From Schistocerca nitens (taxonomy: Eukaryota; Arthropoda; Insecta; Orthoptera; Acrididae): 64,000 nucleotides of DNA. The DNA lies in contig NC_064622.1 in assembly GCF_023898315.1 (NCBI RefSeq), positions 275,085,503-275,149,502 on the forward strand, read 5' to 3'. The translations under genes were made by a program, and so were the position numbers. The notes under the pieces are model-generated. The model did not search any database, had not been told where the DNA came from, and worked only from the letters and a program-made list of their open reading frames with translations. Below are positions 22,133 through 33,085 of the stretch, piece after piece (within the stretch, counting starts at the first letter, position 1; every line of letters begins with the position of its first letter).

Positions 22133-23530
22133 GCTGATACGAAGTTACCGTAGAGGTGGTGTCAGCACGCTGTTCATTGTTGAACTAATAGTGACGGCTT
22201 ACGGCGAGCGCCCGGTGATCGACACGTGGGAAGGTCGACGAGCGAGAGTGTGTCTATCCTTTATAAGAGAGTAAAGGCAACATTTGCTTGGAGTGATGTG
22301 TGCTACACGTCGCAGGGATTGTCTGTCTTGGGACTCGTATGATCTTGTAGTCTAACGCAAGGGGAGGGCGAATGTAAATGAATGATTGTAACACCATTGC
22401 GCCGTCTAGCTCACTCTACGACACGAATTCGGGTTCCTGCCTTTCGTGGACAAATAGTCTGCCACCCGAGTACTTCTCAAGCATCAAGAAACAATCCCGA
22501 GAAGCATATTGTTTGTCACAAAAAATAATTTCAGGATTATGTATGCTGCGAAGCGAAAGAGTCTTCTAGAATGCAGAACCAGAGCCAGTGTCTCAGCTAT
22601 TCAGCGACATCTTGTGCCTATTTACTTAGTTGTCGGTATGTATCGACCTTGAGGATCATGCGCCGGGCATACAGTCTAGCGCCAGTAACTGCGTTCTCCA
22701 GCTTTTTGTATCTGGCTATAGCTGATCCTAAGTTGTCCTGAGTCTTTCACGATATGTAGGGGTAGTCATTTCAGGTATTGGACAACGGGTGTTGTAGGAG
22801 CCACTTGCGTCTGAGACACACGTGGGTCACGACGAAGACTCAGAATAGACAACATGAGGTACACCCCCGAAGTTTCTGTGAACTATCCGATCTCAGTGTG
22901 AGAAGTGAACATAACTCTGGCAGCCGTGCAGCAGAAATGACGATTAAGCATCCTCAGTGGCGACTCATCACGTGTGGTGAGCAACATCTTGCCAAATTCT
23001 AGTACGAGTAGCATGGATTGCGCGGGGAATGATGGAGAACTTGGGGTAAACTGGCCCGGCGGAGGATATCACTGGTCAACAGGTATCCTGCGTATAAAGT
23101 CAGTGAAAGAATACTTCTAGGAACAAATCCGGAACGAACAAAGACCTTCCGGAAGTGAAATGACGTTGTACCCCCACTTGCTTCCGAGATCTGGGACACA
23201 GACATGCCCTCTCGGCCTTTTCACGATCACTGCTGCAAGTTGCCTGTCACACTGACAAATTTCCAAACTGTTACTTTTTTCGCGAATTCTAAATAGTAGA
23301 CATTGCAAAGATGTTTGTATACGGGGCAGTCGATCACTGGAAGTAGTGCGGTCTTGACAATCTTATAATGTATATCTCAGGTGAAACATTTGACGAGCGG
23401 TAGGGCTAAGCGCGACCTCGTATTTCGCTCCGAACTGGCCGTTTGAATGACTCAGTGCGAGACTGTTCTGGGGCTTCATGTCAGTGTGGTCCGAATTCAG
23501 CGGCGCTACCACAGATAACATATCAAGTTG
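22133..23530. other. Unassigned intronic DNA
   Basis: About 1.4 kb of balanced-composition DNA. Several short frames (for example 22778-23002) have no family resemblance. Confidence 0.3.
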
Positions 23531-23533
23531 TCC

Positions 23534-23680
23534 GCCGCGGTAGCTGCGCCTACAGCGCGGCGGATTGCTAATTGAAGGGGCCCATATTCGATTCCGGCAC
23601 GGTCGGTGATTTTCTCCGCTGGGGACTGATGCTTTGTTGTCCTTACCGTCGCATCGTCATAATTGACTTTCCACTGTTGA
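23534..23680 (+). mobile_element. tRNA-derived SINE fragment, third type
   Basis: GCCGCGGTAGCTGCGCCTAC (box A region), GGGCCCATATTCGATTCCGG (box B region), followed by GGTGATTTTCTCCGCTGGGG. The layout resembles the SINE at 57986-58225, whose post-head sequence is GATTTTCTCTGCCCAGGAC. Confidence 0.6.
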
Positions 23681-24269
23681 GATGTCTGTATAAGCAAGCC
23701 CTGCAGAAGTTACATTGACTCGCCTTCCGTTGATCATTCCCACAATACATTTTACAAATGTACGTTAAGATTCTTGCTCGCATTTGGAAGCTCAGCGTAT
23801 CATCTGCAGCTCTTCCAGATCTTTAATGTGCTCCTATCTGTTGTCATATTTAACGGTCACTGCGTAGTGAGCTGCTTAGTATTCGAGGACTGTCTCAGAA
23901 TCGGATTTCCATTAGTTAATTCCACTACTAGGGCTATCGAATTCGTAACATACTCGCGTAGTAAAATTGTTTCAACTTTTTTTTAATGCATATGGAATTC
24001 TAGTTCAGTTTTTTCTTTTGCGGTGATTCATTATTCTACATATTCACACTTGGTGTATTCTATGCTTTATTATAGCAACGACCATGCATTAGATAAAATT
24101 ATAATCATTTGAATCAAAATTTATGAGGTTATTCACAATTCCACGCCACTATTAAATTTATGCATAAATATTCTTACACTTTCACGATTTTTTGTGTATG
24201 TGGGAACTTCCATCGAAGTACAAGAAGTAACTATACAGACATTCTGCCTTCAGTAGGGATGCCATAGTG
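23681..24269. other. Unassigned intronic DNA
   Basis: AT-rich, nothing recognised. Confidence 0.3.
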
Positions 24270-24646
24270 CACTACGTGACAAAAATTACGGATACCTCAT
24301 AATATCGTGTCGGAACTCCTTTTGCCCGGCATAGTGCAGTAACTCGGCGTGGCATGGACTCAATAAGTCGTTGGAAGTCCCGGCAGAAATACTGACCCAT
24401 GTTATCTCTATAGCCGTTAAGAATTCCGAAGGTATTGCCGGTACAGGATTTTGCACACGAACTGACATTTCGATTATATCCCACAAATGTTCGATGGCAT
24501 TCACGTCGGGCGATCTGGATGGCCAAATCATTCGTTCGAATTGTCCGGAATATTCTTCAAACTAGTCGAGAACACTTGTGGCCCGGTGACATGGCGCATT
24601 GTCATCCATAAAAATTTCATCTTTGTTTTGAAAGATGAAGTCCATG

Positions 24647-24827
24647 TTCAGATGTTCAAATGTTCAAATGTGTGTGAAATCTTACGGGACTGAACTGCTG
24701 AGGTTATCAGTCCCTAAGCTTACACACTACTTAACCTAAATTATCCTAAGGACAAACACACACACCCATGCCCGAGGGAGGACTCGAACCTCCGGCGGGA
24801 CCAGCCGCAGAGTCCATGACTGCAGCG
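24647..24827 (-). mobile_element. SINE subfamily 3 inside the Tc1, 10-bp TSD
   Basis: On the minus strand: box B GGAGGTTCGAGTCCTCCCTC, then GTCCTTAGGATAATTTAGGT and GGGACTGATAACCTCAGCAG, ending in TTTGAACATTTGAACATCTG. GAAGTCCATG is repeated at 24637-24646 and 24828-24837. It matches 39202-39406. Confidence 0.92.
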
Positions 24828-24982
24828 GAAGTCCATGAATGGCTGCAGATGTCTCCGAGTAGGCGAACGTAACCATTTCCAGCTAATGGTCAGTTCAGTC
24901 GGACCAGAGGACCCATTCCATTCCATGAAAACACAGCCCACACCATTATGGATTTACTACCAGCTCGTAATGTGCTTTGTTG

Positions 24983-25895
24983 GCTCCTTTTAGTCACTTA
25001 GTATTAATAAATAACGTTTAAACATGAGCTCCGCGCTTTTCAATGCATAATTTGATGCGCTTTGTAAGATTAAGGTGAACTCGATGGAGCAGTCTGTATT
25101 GCCGTCAATTGTAGCACACTTACTGGTAATGTGGTCTGTCAGGTGGTTTAAATTTGTAACCGTCATCATCCTCTTTCAGCATACCCCAGAAAAAGAAATC
25201 AAGGGGAGAAAGGTGTGGCGAGCTAGGGGACCACTCCACATGACCTCTTCTCCCAATTCACTGAAGAAAATTGTCATTCAGCTCATCTCTTAACAAGCTG
25301 CAGCAAAATGGGCATGGACCCCATCCTACTGAAACAGCCTGGAAGTTCCTCATCCAAACGCTCAGTTTGAGGCATCAATTAGTGTCTCAGCATGTTTGGA
25401 TAAGTCTCATTTGTTACATTTTCATCAAAGAAGAAAGGTCGTATCACATGAGCTTTCGACAAAACACACCACACCGTCACCTCTGGCAGCCCTGCTGTTT
25501 CGATGGACTCATTCATTGCGAATTGCCTTGAGACCAGTATTGAAGATTTTGTCTGTTCATTTCACCATTGACATAAAACACAGCTTCGTTACTGAACAAC
25601 ACTCAGTCTTTAGTGAAACTGATAATTTCATCCAATTTATCTGCAGACCATTCACATATCTGCACGTGTCTATCAAGGTCATCTTCATTTAAGTGATGCA
25701 ATATCTATAACTTGCACGGATGAAGTCTCTTCTCTGCCAGGATTTTGTAGATGGATGACGTTGGAACACTCAACTCCGTGGATATCTGACAAAGCTATTT
25801 CTTTGGGTTAGCATAAACCTTGGCCAAGACAGTCTCTTTTGTTTCGTCTAAAGTCCTTGGTCGTTTAGAACAGGGTTTGTCCAACACAATATCTG
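24983..25895 (-). mobile_element. Internal segment of element A, no TIRs, flanked by a 70-bp duplication
   Basis: This aligns end to end with 19360-20271. I count about 20 differences by eye, giving about 98% identity. Neither TIR of element A is present. The host Tc1 sequence just left (24913-24983) recurs just right (25897-25966) with two differences, so about 70 bp of target is duplicated. Normal Tc1/mariner transposition duplicates only TA, so it did not arrive that way. See findings. Confidence 0.88.
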
Positions 25896-26653
25896 GCCAT
25901 TCCATTCCATGAAACACAGCCTACACCATTATGGATTTACTACCAGCTCGTAATGTGCTTTGTTGGCGTCTTGGGTCCATGGCATCGTGGGTTCTACGCC
26001 ACACTCGAACCCTACCATCAGCTATTACCAACTGAAATCGAGACTCATCGAGGCACGGTTTTCCAGTCGTCTGGGGTCCAATAGGTCCAGTCACGATCCA
26101 GGAGAGGCGATGCAGGCGATGTCGTGCTGTTAGCAAAGGCACTCGCATCGGCCCTCTGCTGCCATTGCCCATTAACGCCTAATTTTGCCCCAATGTCATA
26201 ACAGATACGTTCGTCGTGCGTCCCGCATTGATTTCTGCAGTTATTTCACGCAGTGCTGCTTGTCGGTTACCACTGACAAATTGATGCACATGCAGCTGCT
26301 CTCGGTCGTTAACTGAAGGCCGTCGGCCTCTGCGTTGTCTGTCGTGAGAGGCAATGCCTGAAATTTGGTATTCTCGGAAGACTATTGACACTGTGGGTCT
26401 CTGAATTTTGAATTCCCTAACAATTTCCGAAATAGAATGTTCCGTATGTCTAGCTCCAGCTACTACTCAGTGCTCAAAGTCTGTCAGTAACCGTCGTGCG
26501 GCCATAATAACATTGGAAACCATTTCACTTGAATCATCTGAGTGCATATGACCGCGCCACCAACGCACTGCTCTTTTACACCCTGAGTACGCACTACTGC
26601 CGCCATCTGTATATTTGAAATTCCTTTCGCAGGACTTTTCTCACCTCACTGTA

Positions 26654-27130
26654 AATCGATTGCATCGCTCGAGAAGTATTGGCCAACGTTTTCTGAGATG
26701 TAAGATAATTGATGAATACTGATTGCCTAGAAGAGGGTGAAACAATAATTGGTGAATAATACGCAAGTCTCCTGATCTAAATGTACGAAAAAATACGTTT
26801 TAATAGCACTAAATGGAAAGAGGAGAAAAGATCTTTCATCAGATTAATCCACCTATTCATAAATGTGCAGTGGCAATAGCCAAGCAGAGATCTGAAGTAC
26901 GACTTGTTGGAATAGTCTCATAATGACCACACTTGAGCGTGACTTGAACTCTACCTTCTCCCACATCTAAAGAGGTTCACGGCTGTCAATCGCATTTGGG
27001 TCCAATGATTAGTTTACAGCATTGGTAGATGGATTTGTGATACAGCTTTCAGAATCATTCTTCAGGGATGAAATCTATTCTCTGAAAACAGAAAGAAGGT
27101 TGACAAAGCCTCTGCAGTACCCCTTCTTCG

Positions 27131-27133
<3 letters not shown>
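26654..27133. other. Unassigned intronic DNA
   Basis: Nothing recognised. Confidence 0.3.

Positions 27134-27165
<32 letters not shown>
27134..27165. repeat. (CA)n microsatellite
   Basis: About 15 CA units directly against the left end of the next transposon. Confidence 0.95.
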
Positions 27166-27167
<2 letters not shown>

Positions 27168-29150
27168 GTGGTCCATTGATCGTGACCGGGCCAAATATCT
27201 CACGAAATAAGCGTCAAACGAAAAAACTACAAAGAACGAAACTTCTCTAGCTTGAAGGAGGAAACCAGATGGCGCTATAGTTGGCCCGCCAGATGGCGCT
27301 GCCATAGGTCAAACGGATATCAGCTGCATTTTTTAAAAATAGGAACCCCCATTCCTTTATTACATATTCGTGTAGTACGTAAAGAAATATGAATGTTTTA
27401 GTTGGACCACTTTTTTCGCTTTGTGACAGATATCGTTGTAATAGCCACAAACGTATAAGTACGTGGTATTACGTAACATTCCGCCAGTGCAGACGGTATT
27501 TGCTTCGTGATACATTACCCGTGTTAAAATGGATTGTTTACCAATTGCGGAAAAGGTCGATATCGTGTTGATGTACGGCTATTGTGATCAAATTGCCCAA
27601 CGGGCGTGTGCTATGTATGCTGCTCGATATCCTGGAGGACATCATCCAAGTGTCCGGACCGTTCGCCGGATAATTATGTTATTTAAGGAAACAGGAAGTG
27701 TTCAGCCACATGTGAAACGCCAACCACGACCTTCAACAAATGATGATGCCCAAGTACGTGTTTTAGCTGCTGCCTGGGCTAATCCGCACATCAGTAGCAG
27801 ACAAATTGCTCGAGAATCGGGAACCTCAAAAACGTCGGTGTTGAGAATCAACATCGATTGCACCCGTACCATATTTCTGTGCACCAGGAATTGCATGGCG
27901 ACGACATTGAACGTCGTGTACAGTTCTGCCACAGGGCACAAGAGAAATTACGGGACGATGACAGATTTTTTGCACGCGTTCTATCTAGCGACGAAGCGTC
28001 ATTCACCAAGAGCGGTAACGTAAACCGGCATAATATGCACTATTGAGCAACGGAAAATCCACGATGGCTGCGACAAGTGGATCATTAGCGACCTTGGCGG
28101 GTTAATGTATGGTGCGGCATTATGGGAGGAAGGATAATTGACCCCCATTTTATCGATGGCAATCTAAATGGTGCAATGTATGTTGATTTTTTTGCGTAAT
28201 GTTCTACCGATGTTACTACAAGATGTTTCACTGCATGGCAGAATGGCGATATACTTCCAACATGATGGATGTCCGGCACATAGCTCGCGTGCGGTTGAAG
28301 CGCTATTGAATAGCATATTTCATGACAGATGGATTGCTCATCGAAGCACCATACCATGGTCCGCACGTTCACCGGATCTGACGTCCCCGGATTTCTTTCT
28401 GTGGGGAAAGTTGAAGGATATATTTCATGACAGATGGATTGCTCATCGAAGCACCATACCATGGTCCGCACGTTCACCGGATCTGACGTCCCCGGATTTC
28501 TTTCTGTGGGGAAAGTTGAAGGATATTTGCTATCGTGATCCACCGACAACGCCTGATAACATGCGTCAGCGCATTGTCAATGCATGTACTAACATTACGG
28601 AGGCGAACTACTCGCTGTTGAAAGGAATGTTGTTACACGTATTGCCAAATGCATTGAGGTTGACGGACATCAGTTTCAGCATTTATTGCATTACTGTGAT
28701 ATTTACAGGTAATCACGCTGTAACAGCATGCGTTCTCAGAAATGATAAGTTAACAAAGGTACAAGTATCACATTGGAAAAAACGAAATAATATGTTCAAA
28801 CGTACTTACGTTCTGTATTTTAATTTTAAAAACCTACCTGTTACCAATTGTTCGTCTAAAATTGTGAGCCATATGTTTGTGACTCGTACAGCATCACCTA
28901 TCACAAAGCGAAAAAAGTGGTCCAACTAAAACATTCATATTTCTTTACGTACTACACGGATATGTAATAAAAAATGGGGGTTTCTAGTTTTAAAAAAACG
29001 CAGTTGATATCCGTTTGACCTATGGTAGCGCCATCTAGCGGGCCAACCATAGCGCCATCTGGTTTCCCCCTTCAAGCTAGACAAGTTTGTAGTTTTTTCG
29101 TTTGACGCTTATTTCGTGAGATATTTGGCGCGGTCACGATCAATGGGACA

Positions 29151-29153
<3 letters not shown>
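27166..29153 (+). mobile_element. Tc1/mariner-superfamily transposon with ~250-bp TIRs
   Basis: Long TIRs (27166-27430 and 28890-29153) match closely; the outer ends are TGGTGGTCCATTGATCGTGA and, reversed, TGGTGTCCCATTGATCGTGA. The transposase starts at MDCLPIAEKVDIVLMYG (27529). Its N-terminal HTH (AARYPGGHHPSVRTVRRII) resembles the domain known as DUF4817. A second HTH follows (WANPHISSRQIARESGTSK). SSDEASFTKSGNVNRHN holds the first Asp (about 27990), QHDGCPAHSSRAVEAL the second (about 28259) and WSARSPDLTSPDFFLWGKLK the third. Frame breaks lie near 27850 and 28045-28200. The third motif block is duplicated in tandem (28315-28524). Inactive. Confidence 0.85.
28315..28524 (+). repeat. Exact 105-bp tandem duplication in the transposase
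   Basis: Bases 28315-28419 and 28420-28524 are identical by eye. The period is 35 codons, so the frame stays open through both copies. Each copy encodes FHDRWIAHRSTIPWSARSPD and DFFLWGKLKD, that is, the last catalytic block. Confidence 0.95.

Positions 29154-29229
<76 letters not shown>
29152..29229. repeat. (AT)n microsatellite
   Basis: About 38 AT units between two transposon ends. Apparent frames of alternating Y and I across it are artefacts. Confidence 0.97.
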
Positions 29230-29230
<1 letters not shown>

Positions 29231-29673
29231 CGAGGAAACGGGCCGCAAATGGGGAAATACAGTGACATAAGCAACTTTTACAAAGTACAAAGGACATATT
29301 ATTATGGCCCGATGCCTGGAAGCGAACACCTCGGGAACTGCGAAGCTGGTCGGCTATTTGGGTGCTATTATCGTATCGGTGGAACGTTGTTGATGCGCGG
29401 TGAACCACAAGGGATAGGCGGCAAGGTGTTGAACGCCTATGCCTCATCGCAGAATGTGGAGGTCGGAGGCTTGCCCGATCTGGTAAAGTAGGATAAGCAA
29501 CGGTTTATGACAAATTCTATGACGGAGTCAGTGCAGGTGCAAGTGTTTTGGAGAACACCGTTCACCATACATTGTTGGATATACGGCTCCGCAGCAGGCG
29601 ATTCCTGCTTGTTCCATGCAGACCCAACGACATCGGCAATTTCGACTGCAGTGGGCACGCGATAATCGAAATT

Positions 29674-29872
29674 GCCGGCCGAAGTGGCCGAGCGGTTCTA
29701 GGCGCTTCAGTCTGGAACCGCGCGACCGCTACGCTCGCAGGTTCGAAACCTGCCTCGGGCACGGATGTGTGTGATGTCCTTAGGTTAGTTAGCTTTAAGT
29801 AGTTCTAAGTTCTAGGGGACTGATGACCTCAGAAGTTAAGTCCCATAGAGCTCAGAGCCATTTGAACCATTT
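29674..29872 (+). mobile_element. SINE subfamily 1 inside the Tc1, 13-bp TSD
   Basis: GCCGGCCGAAGTGGCCGAGC head, box B GGTTCGAAACC, full body. GATAATCGAAATT is exactly repeated at 29661-29673 and 29873-29885. Excision rejoins GGGCACGCGATAATCGAAAT with the Tc1 coding sequence. Confidence 0.94.
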
Positions 29873-30085
29873 GATAATCGAAATTAGACTGTGGATCAAT
29901 GTGCACGTGTTGCCTGGTCGGATGAATCACGTTTTTCGTTTTACACCAGGCTATTGGTTGTGTACAGATATGCCGCCATCCACTGCTCGAAACATACGCC
30001 GCGTCACAGAAGCGGGTCGGTCGCTGCACTGTTATGCTATGCGCGATGTTTATGTTGGCTTTCAGGGGACCTGCGGTAGTAATCT

Positions 30086-30437
30086 AAGGCACACATAAAA
30101 GTGGAATAAAAATAAAAAAAAACACCGTTAGGCCTTGAAGGTCCAACTGTACCGACCGGCCGCCATGTCATCCTCACATTTAGGCGTCATCAGATGCGAA
30201 TACAGAAGGGCATGTGGTCAGCACACCGCTCTCACGGCCGTTATCAGTTTTCACGACCGGTGCCACTACTTGTCAGTCGAGTAGCTCCTCAATTGGCCTC
30301 ACAAGGGCTGAGAGCACCTCGCTTGCCAACACCACCCGGCAGACCCAGACAGTGACCCAACCAAGTTCCAGCCAAGCCCGACAGTGCTTAACTTCGGTGA
30401 TCTGACGCAAACCTGTGTTACCACTGCGACAAGACCG
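30086..30437 (-). mobile_element. 5S rRNA-derived SINE, complete copy
   Basis: On the minus strand it begins near 30437 with CCAACGGTCTTGTCGCAGTG and has the 5S control region GATCACCGAAGTTAAGCACT. The body follows (GAGGCCAATTGAGGAGCTAC, CTGACCACATGCCCTTCTGT, GATGACATGGCGGCC), ending in a T/A-rich tail (TTTTTTTTTATTTTTATTCC). The flanks CTGCGGTAGTAAT and CTGCGGAATAAT resemble an imperfect TSD. It is about 340 bp and shows the full architecture of the copy split over 1994-6790. Confidence 0.8.
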
Positions 30438-30980
30438 TTGGCCCAACTGCGGAATAATTGAACGTCAATATGGGCCACCTGCATCTGTTCAGGCTTCCAG
30501 TCTTTCCCGACGGCGATGGCACTTTCCAGCAGGATAACTGTCCGCATCCCAAGGCTACATCGTGGTACAGTAGTTTGTGAAGCATGATAGTGAACTCAGG
30601 TCGGTGTCTTGGCTACCAAATTCACTTCAACTTAACCCGCTGGAACACCTTTGGGACGCTATCGGCCGAAAGCTTCGCGTTCACAAGTCTCAGGCCAGCT
30701 ATTTACGGGAATTGCGTGACATGTGTTTAGATATCTTGTGCCACATACTTCTGGAAAAACCTACCACTGCTTGTCGTGCGACACAGAATTGCTGCTGCAT
30801 TGCGTTCCGAAGGTGGACCGGCAGCCTCTGCAATAACTGGTCATAATACGATTTTCGCTCATCGTTGTATATATTGGGAGAGGCGCCTTAAGACGTGGGA
30901 ACACAGTGGGATTCTCCTTGTCAGTTTAGTCAAGTTATAGCATTTACTGAGATGTTCGCAATATGCTTCAAATCTTACTA

Positions 30981-31080
30981 CTCATGTTCATAAATTAAGG
31001 ATAATGCTGATACATGGTGAAATAACGCTCTGGTAGGCGGTTTGCGGGTTTAAAACACCTCAGGGTATCCAGAATGAGAT
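30981..31080. repeat. Tc1-type terminal fragment
   Basis: CTCATGTTCATAAATTAAGG at 30981 is identical to the start of the Tc1 at 34996. It is preceded by TA and followed by GTTTAAAACACCTCAGGGTA. No transposase remains here. Confidence 0.5.
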
Positions 31081-31203
31081 TTTTTGGTTAAGTAGTAGTA
31101 GGCTGCTTAATACTTCAGCAGCTGAACTATTGTTTTTCAAATTATTATTGCACATTCAAATCATATTGTATATTTGAAATTAGTGTAGAACCATATAAGA
31201 ACT

Positions 31204-31775
31204 GTAACTTCCTGGCAGATTAAAACTGTGTGCCCGACCTAGACTCGAACTCGGGACCTTTGCCTTTCGCGGGCAAGTGCTCTACCATCTGAGCTACCGA
31301 AGCACGACTCACGCCCGGTACTCACAGCTTTACTTCTGCCAGTACCTCGTCTCCTACCTTGCCCGCGAAAGGCAAAGGTCCCGAGTTCGAGTCTCGGTCG
31401 GGCACACAGTTTTAATCTGCCAGGAAGTTTCATATCAGCGCACACTCCGCTGCAGAGTGAAAATCTCACTCTGGAAACATCCCCCAGGCTGTGGCTAAGC
31501 CATGTCTCCGCAATATCCTTTCTTTCAAGAGTGCTAGTTCTGCATGGTTCGCAGGAGAGCTTCTGTAAAGTTTGGAAGGTAGGAGACGAGGTACTGGCAG
31601 AAGTAAAGCTGTGAGTACCGGGCGTGAGTCGTGCTTCGGTAGCTCAGATGGTAGAGCACTTGCCCGCGAAAGGCAAAGGTCCCGAGTTCGAGTCTCGGTC
31701 GGGCACACAGTTTTAACCTGCCAGGAAGTTTCATATCAGCGCACACTCCGCTGCAGAGTGAAATTCTCATTCTGG
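31204..31775. repeat. tRNA-like repeat units in inverted arrangement
   Basis: Bases 31204-31358 hold a unit on the minus strand and 31359-31775 hold units on the plus strand. The switch is at ACC|TTGCCCGCG. Each unit has a tRNA-like core (31230-31306 minus; 31359-31406 plus, partial; 31632-31707 plus), GCACACTCCGCTGCAGAGTG and GAAGTAAAGCTGTGAGTACC. The same unit recurs at 36380-36755. The mobilisation mechanism is unknown. Confidence 0.75.
31632..31707 (+). tRNA. tRNA-like pseudogene within the repeat
   Basis: D arm GCTC-AGATGGTA-GAGC, anticodon arm TTGCC-CGCGAAA-GGCAA and T arm CCGAG-TTCGAGT-CTCGG are intact. The acceptor stem has mismatches or wobbles, and position 33 is G instead of T. 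The formal anticodon would be CGA (Ser), but presence in repeat units argues against a working gene. Confidence 0.45.
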
Positions 31776-32883
31776 TGCCATAATACAGTTTCTCTTCCGA
31801 TCCAATCTCTAACAGAACCTGTGAAAAATAAACACCGAAATCTTTCCGTGAGAGACTTTATTTCTCTCATTTCATTACGTTGGTCATTTCCCTCTATGTA
31901 CTTGGGAGTCAACAAAATATTTTGGCATCCAGAGGAGAAAGTTGGTCATTGGATGACAGCAGTTAGGTGTAAATATATCAATGCAACGAGAAAGGCCTTT
32001 ATTTTAATGATTCGACCCAGAGTCGGTACACAAAACAAGCAGTACTTCTTTGAACTTTTTCTATGTCCCCCATCAATCCTATCTGGTAAGGATTCAATAT
32101 CGCCCAATGACAATCCAGAAGTGGACGGACAAGCGTAATGTAGACAATGTTTTTAGTAGATTTGTTGCAACTTATAAGTGTTCTGTCAATAAGACTCAGG
32201 CTTTGGTTCAGCTTCCCCTCGCCCCTCGTGCTCTATGTGTTGCTTCTAATTTAAGCCATACGTAATTACAATCCCTAGGTACTTCATTGAATCAACAACT
32301 TCTAAATTTGTATGATTTGGGTGTAAATCGTAATTTAACGGAGTTTTTTTTTGTTTTTAGTGCACATGATGTGGAAGACATCACACTTGTTATTGCCCAC
32401 GTTCAATTGACACTTTTCCCACCAAATGTCTGAAACATTTGTAACACGACTTTGGTCTTACGATGTCTTCAGTAGACGGTAAACGCCAGAATGTTCTGTG
32501 AACATTCTAAGAGGGATGCTCAGATTGGCTGTTAAATCTTTGACATGGATTAAGAGATGCAGAGGGACTATAATGGTTCTTTGCGAACTCCAGGCATAAC
32601 TTCGGTTTTACTACATAATTCTCGTCAGTTATTACGAACTGTTACCTTTTCTGCCTGTAAATCACAAATTCAATCGCATAGCTGAGACGATACTCCACAG
32701 GGTCTCAATTTCCTTAGAAGCAGTTTGTGAGAAACGGGATCGAAAAGCTTCTAGAAATGAACTTGAGATCCCCTGTCGATAGAACTCGTTACTTTGTGTG
32801 AATAAAGACCCAGTGTTTCGTACGAACGATATTTCACGAATGTGAATTACTGCAGCCTTGCAGGCTCGAACTTACAGATTTTT

Positions 32884-32886
<3 letters not shown>
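31776..32886. other. Unassigned intronic DNA
   Basis: About 1.1 kb. Some stretches (near 31930-32270) look like a decayed LINE coding region on the minus strand, but no motif is clear enough to call. Confidence 0.3.

Positions 32887-32926
<40 letters not shown>
32887..32926. repeat. (TA)n microsatellite
   Basis: About 20 TA units directly before the first copy of a 156-bp direct repeat. Confidence 0.95.
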
Positions 32927-32927
<1 letters not shown>

Positions 32928-33080
32928 CACTTCTGTATCTTCCCAACGATATGTGGAAGCAACTGCGATAACCAGTAAATGACAGAGTTATTTTTTTAAT
33001 ATGTTGGGCGCTTCTCCAAAGGTAATTTTAATAAATTTTTCTAAATTTTATTTCCCTTGTGGTTGTTGAACTACACTCAT
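32925..33080. repeat. 156-bp direct repeat, copy 1
   Basis: Identical by eye to 34847-35002 except for one base (TTTCTAAA versus TTTTTAAA). It starts TAACACTTCTGTATCTTCCC and ends TGAACTACACTCAT. Confidence 0.93.
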
Positions 33081-33085
33081 ATATA

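Larger units (their letters stand above)
24270..26651 (-). mobile_element. Tc1-like transposon with a SINE and a foreign transposon segment inside
   Basis: The minus strand starts near 26526 with MVSNVIMAARRLLTDFEH. A homeodomain-like HTH follows (SISEIVREFKIQ...VSIVFREYQISG), then a GRRPS hook (26330s), LDESRFQLVIADGRVRVWRR (about 26030) and MDDNAPCHRATSVL (about 24600). WPSRSPDVNAIEHLWDIIE (about 24470-24530) carries the third acidic residue of the DD34E triad. Stops and frame changes make it inactive. Ends CACTACGTGACAAAAATTAC and, in reverse complement, CAGTGAGGTGAGAAAAGTCC are diverged TIRs; TA follows on the right. Inserts are at 24647-24827 and 24983-25895. Confidence 0.85.
29231..30866 (+). 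mobile_element. Tc1-like transposon carrying a tRNA-SINE and a 5S-SINE
   Basis: HTH region near 29300-29480, then VAWSDESRFSFYTRLLVVY at 29907-29960 (first Asp), FQQDNCPHPKA near 30521 (second Asp) and NPLEHLWDAIGRKLRVHKS near 30636 (third acidic residue, DD34E type). The C-terminal segment ends near 30840. Frames are broken repeatedly. The left end starts straight after the (AT)n tract; the right end is near ATCGTTG/TA at 30866. Inserts at 29674-29872 and about 30086-30437. Confidence 0.82.

Noticed and set aside
29152-29229. Long frames rich in alternating Tyr and Ile
   Set aside because: They are translations of the (AT)n tract; the same artefact occurs at 34505-34561 and 60419-60472.
31230-31707. 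Functional tRNA genes
   Set aside because: The D, anticodon and T arms look good, but the acceptor stem is imperfect and the cores are part of a repeated unit found several times.
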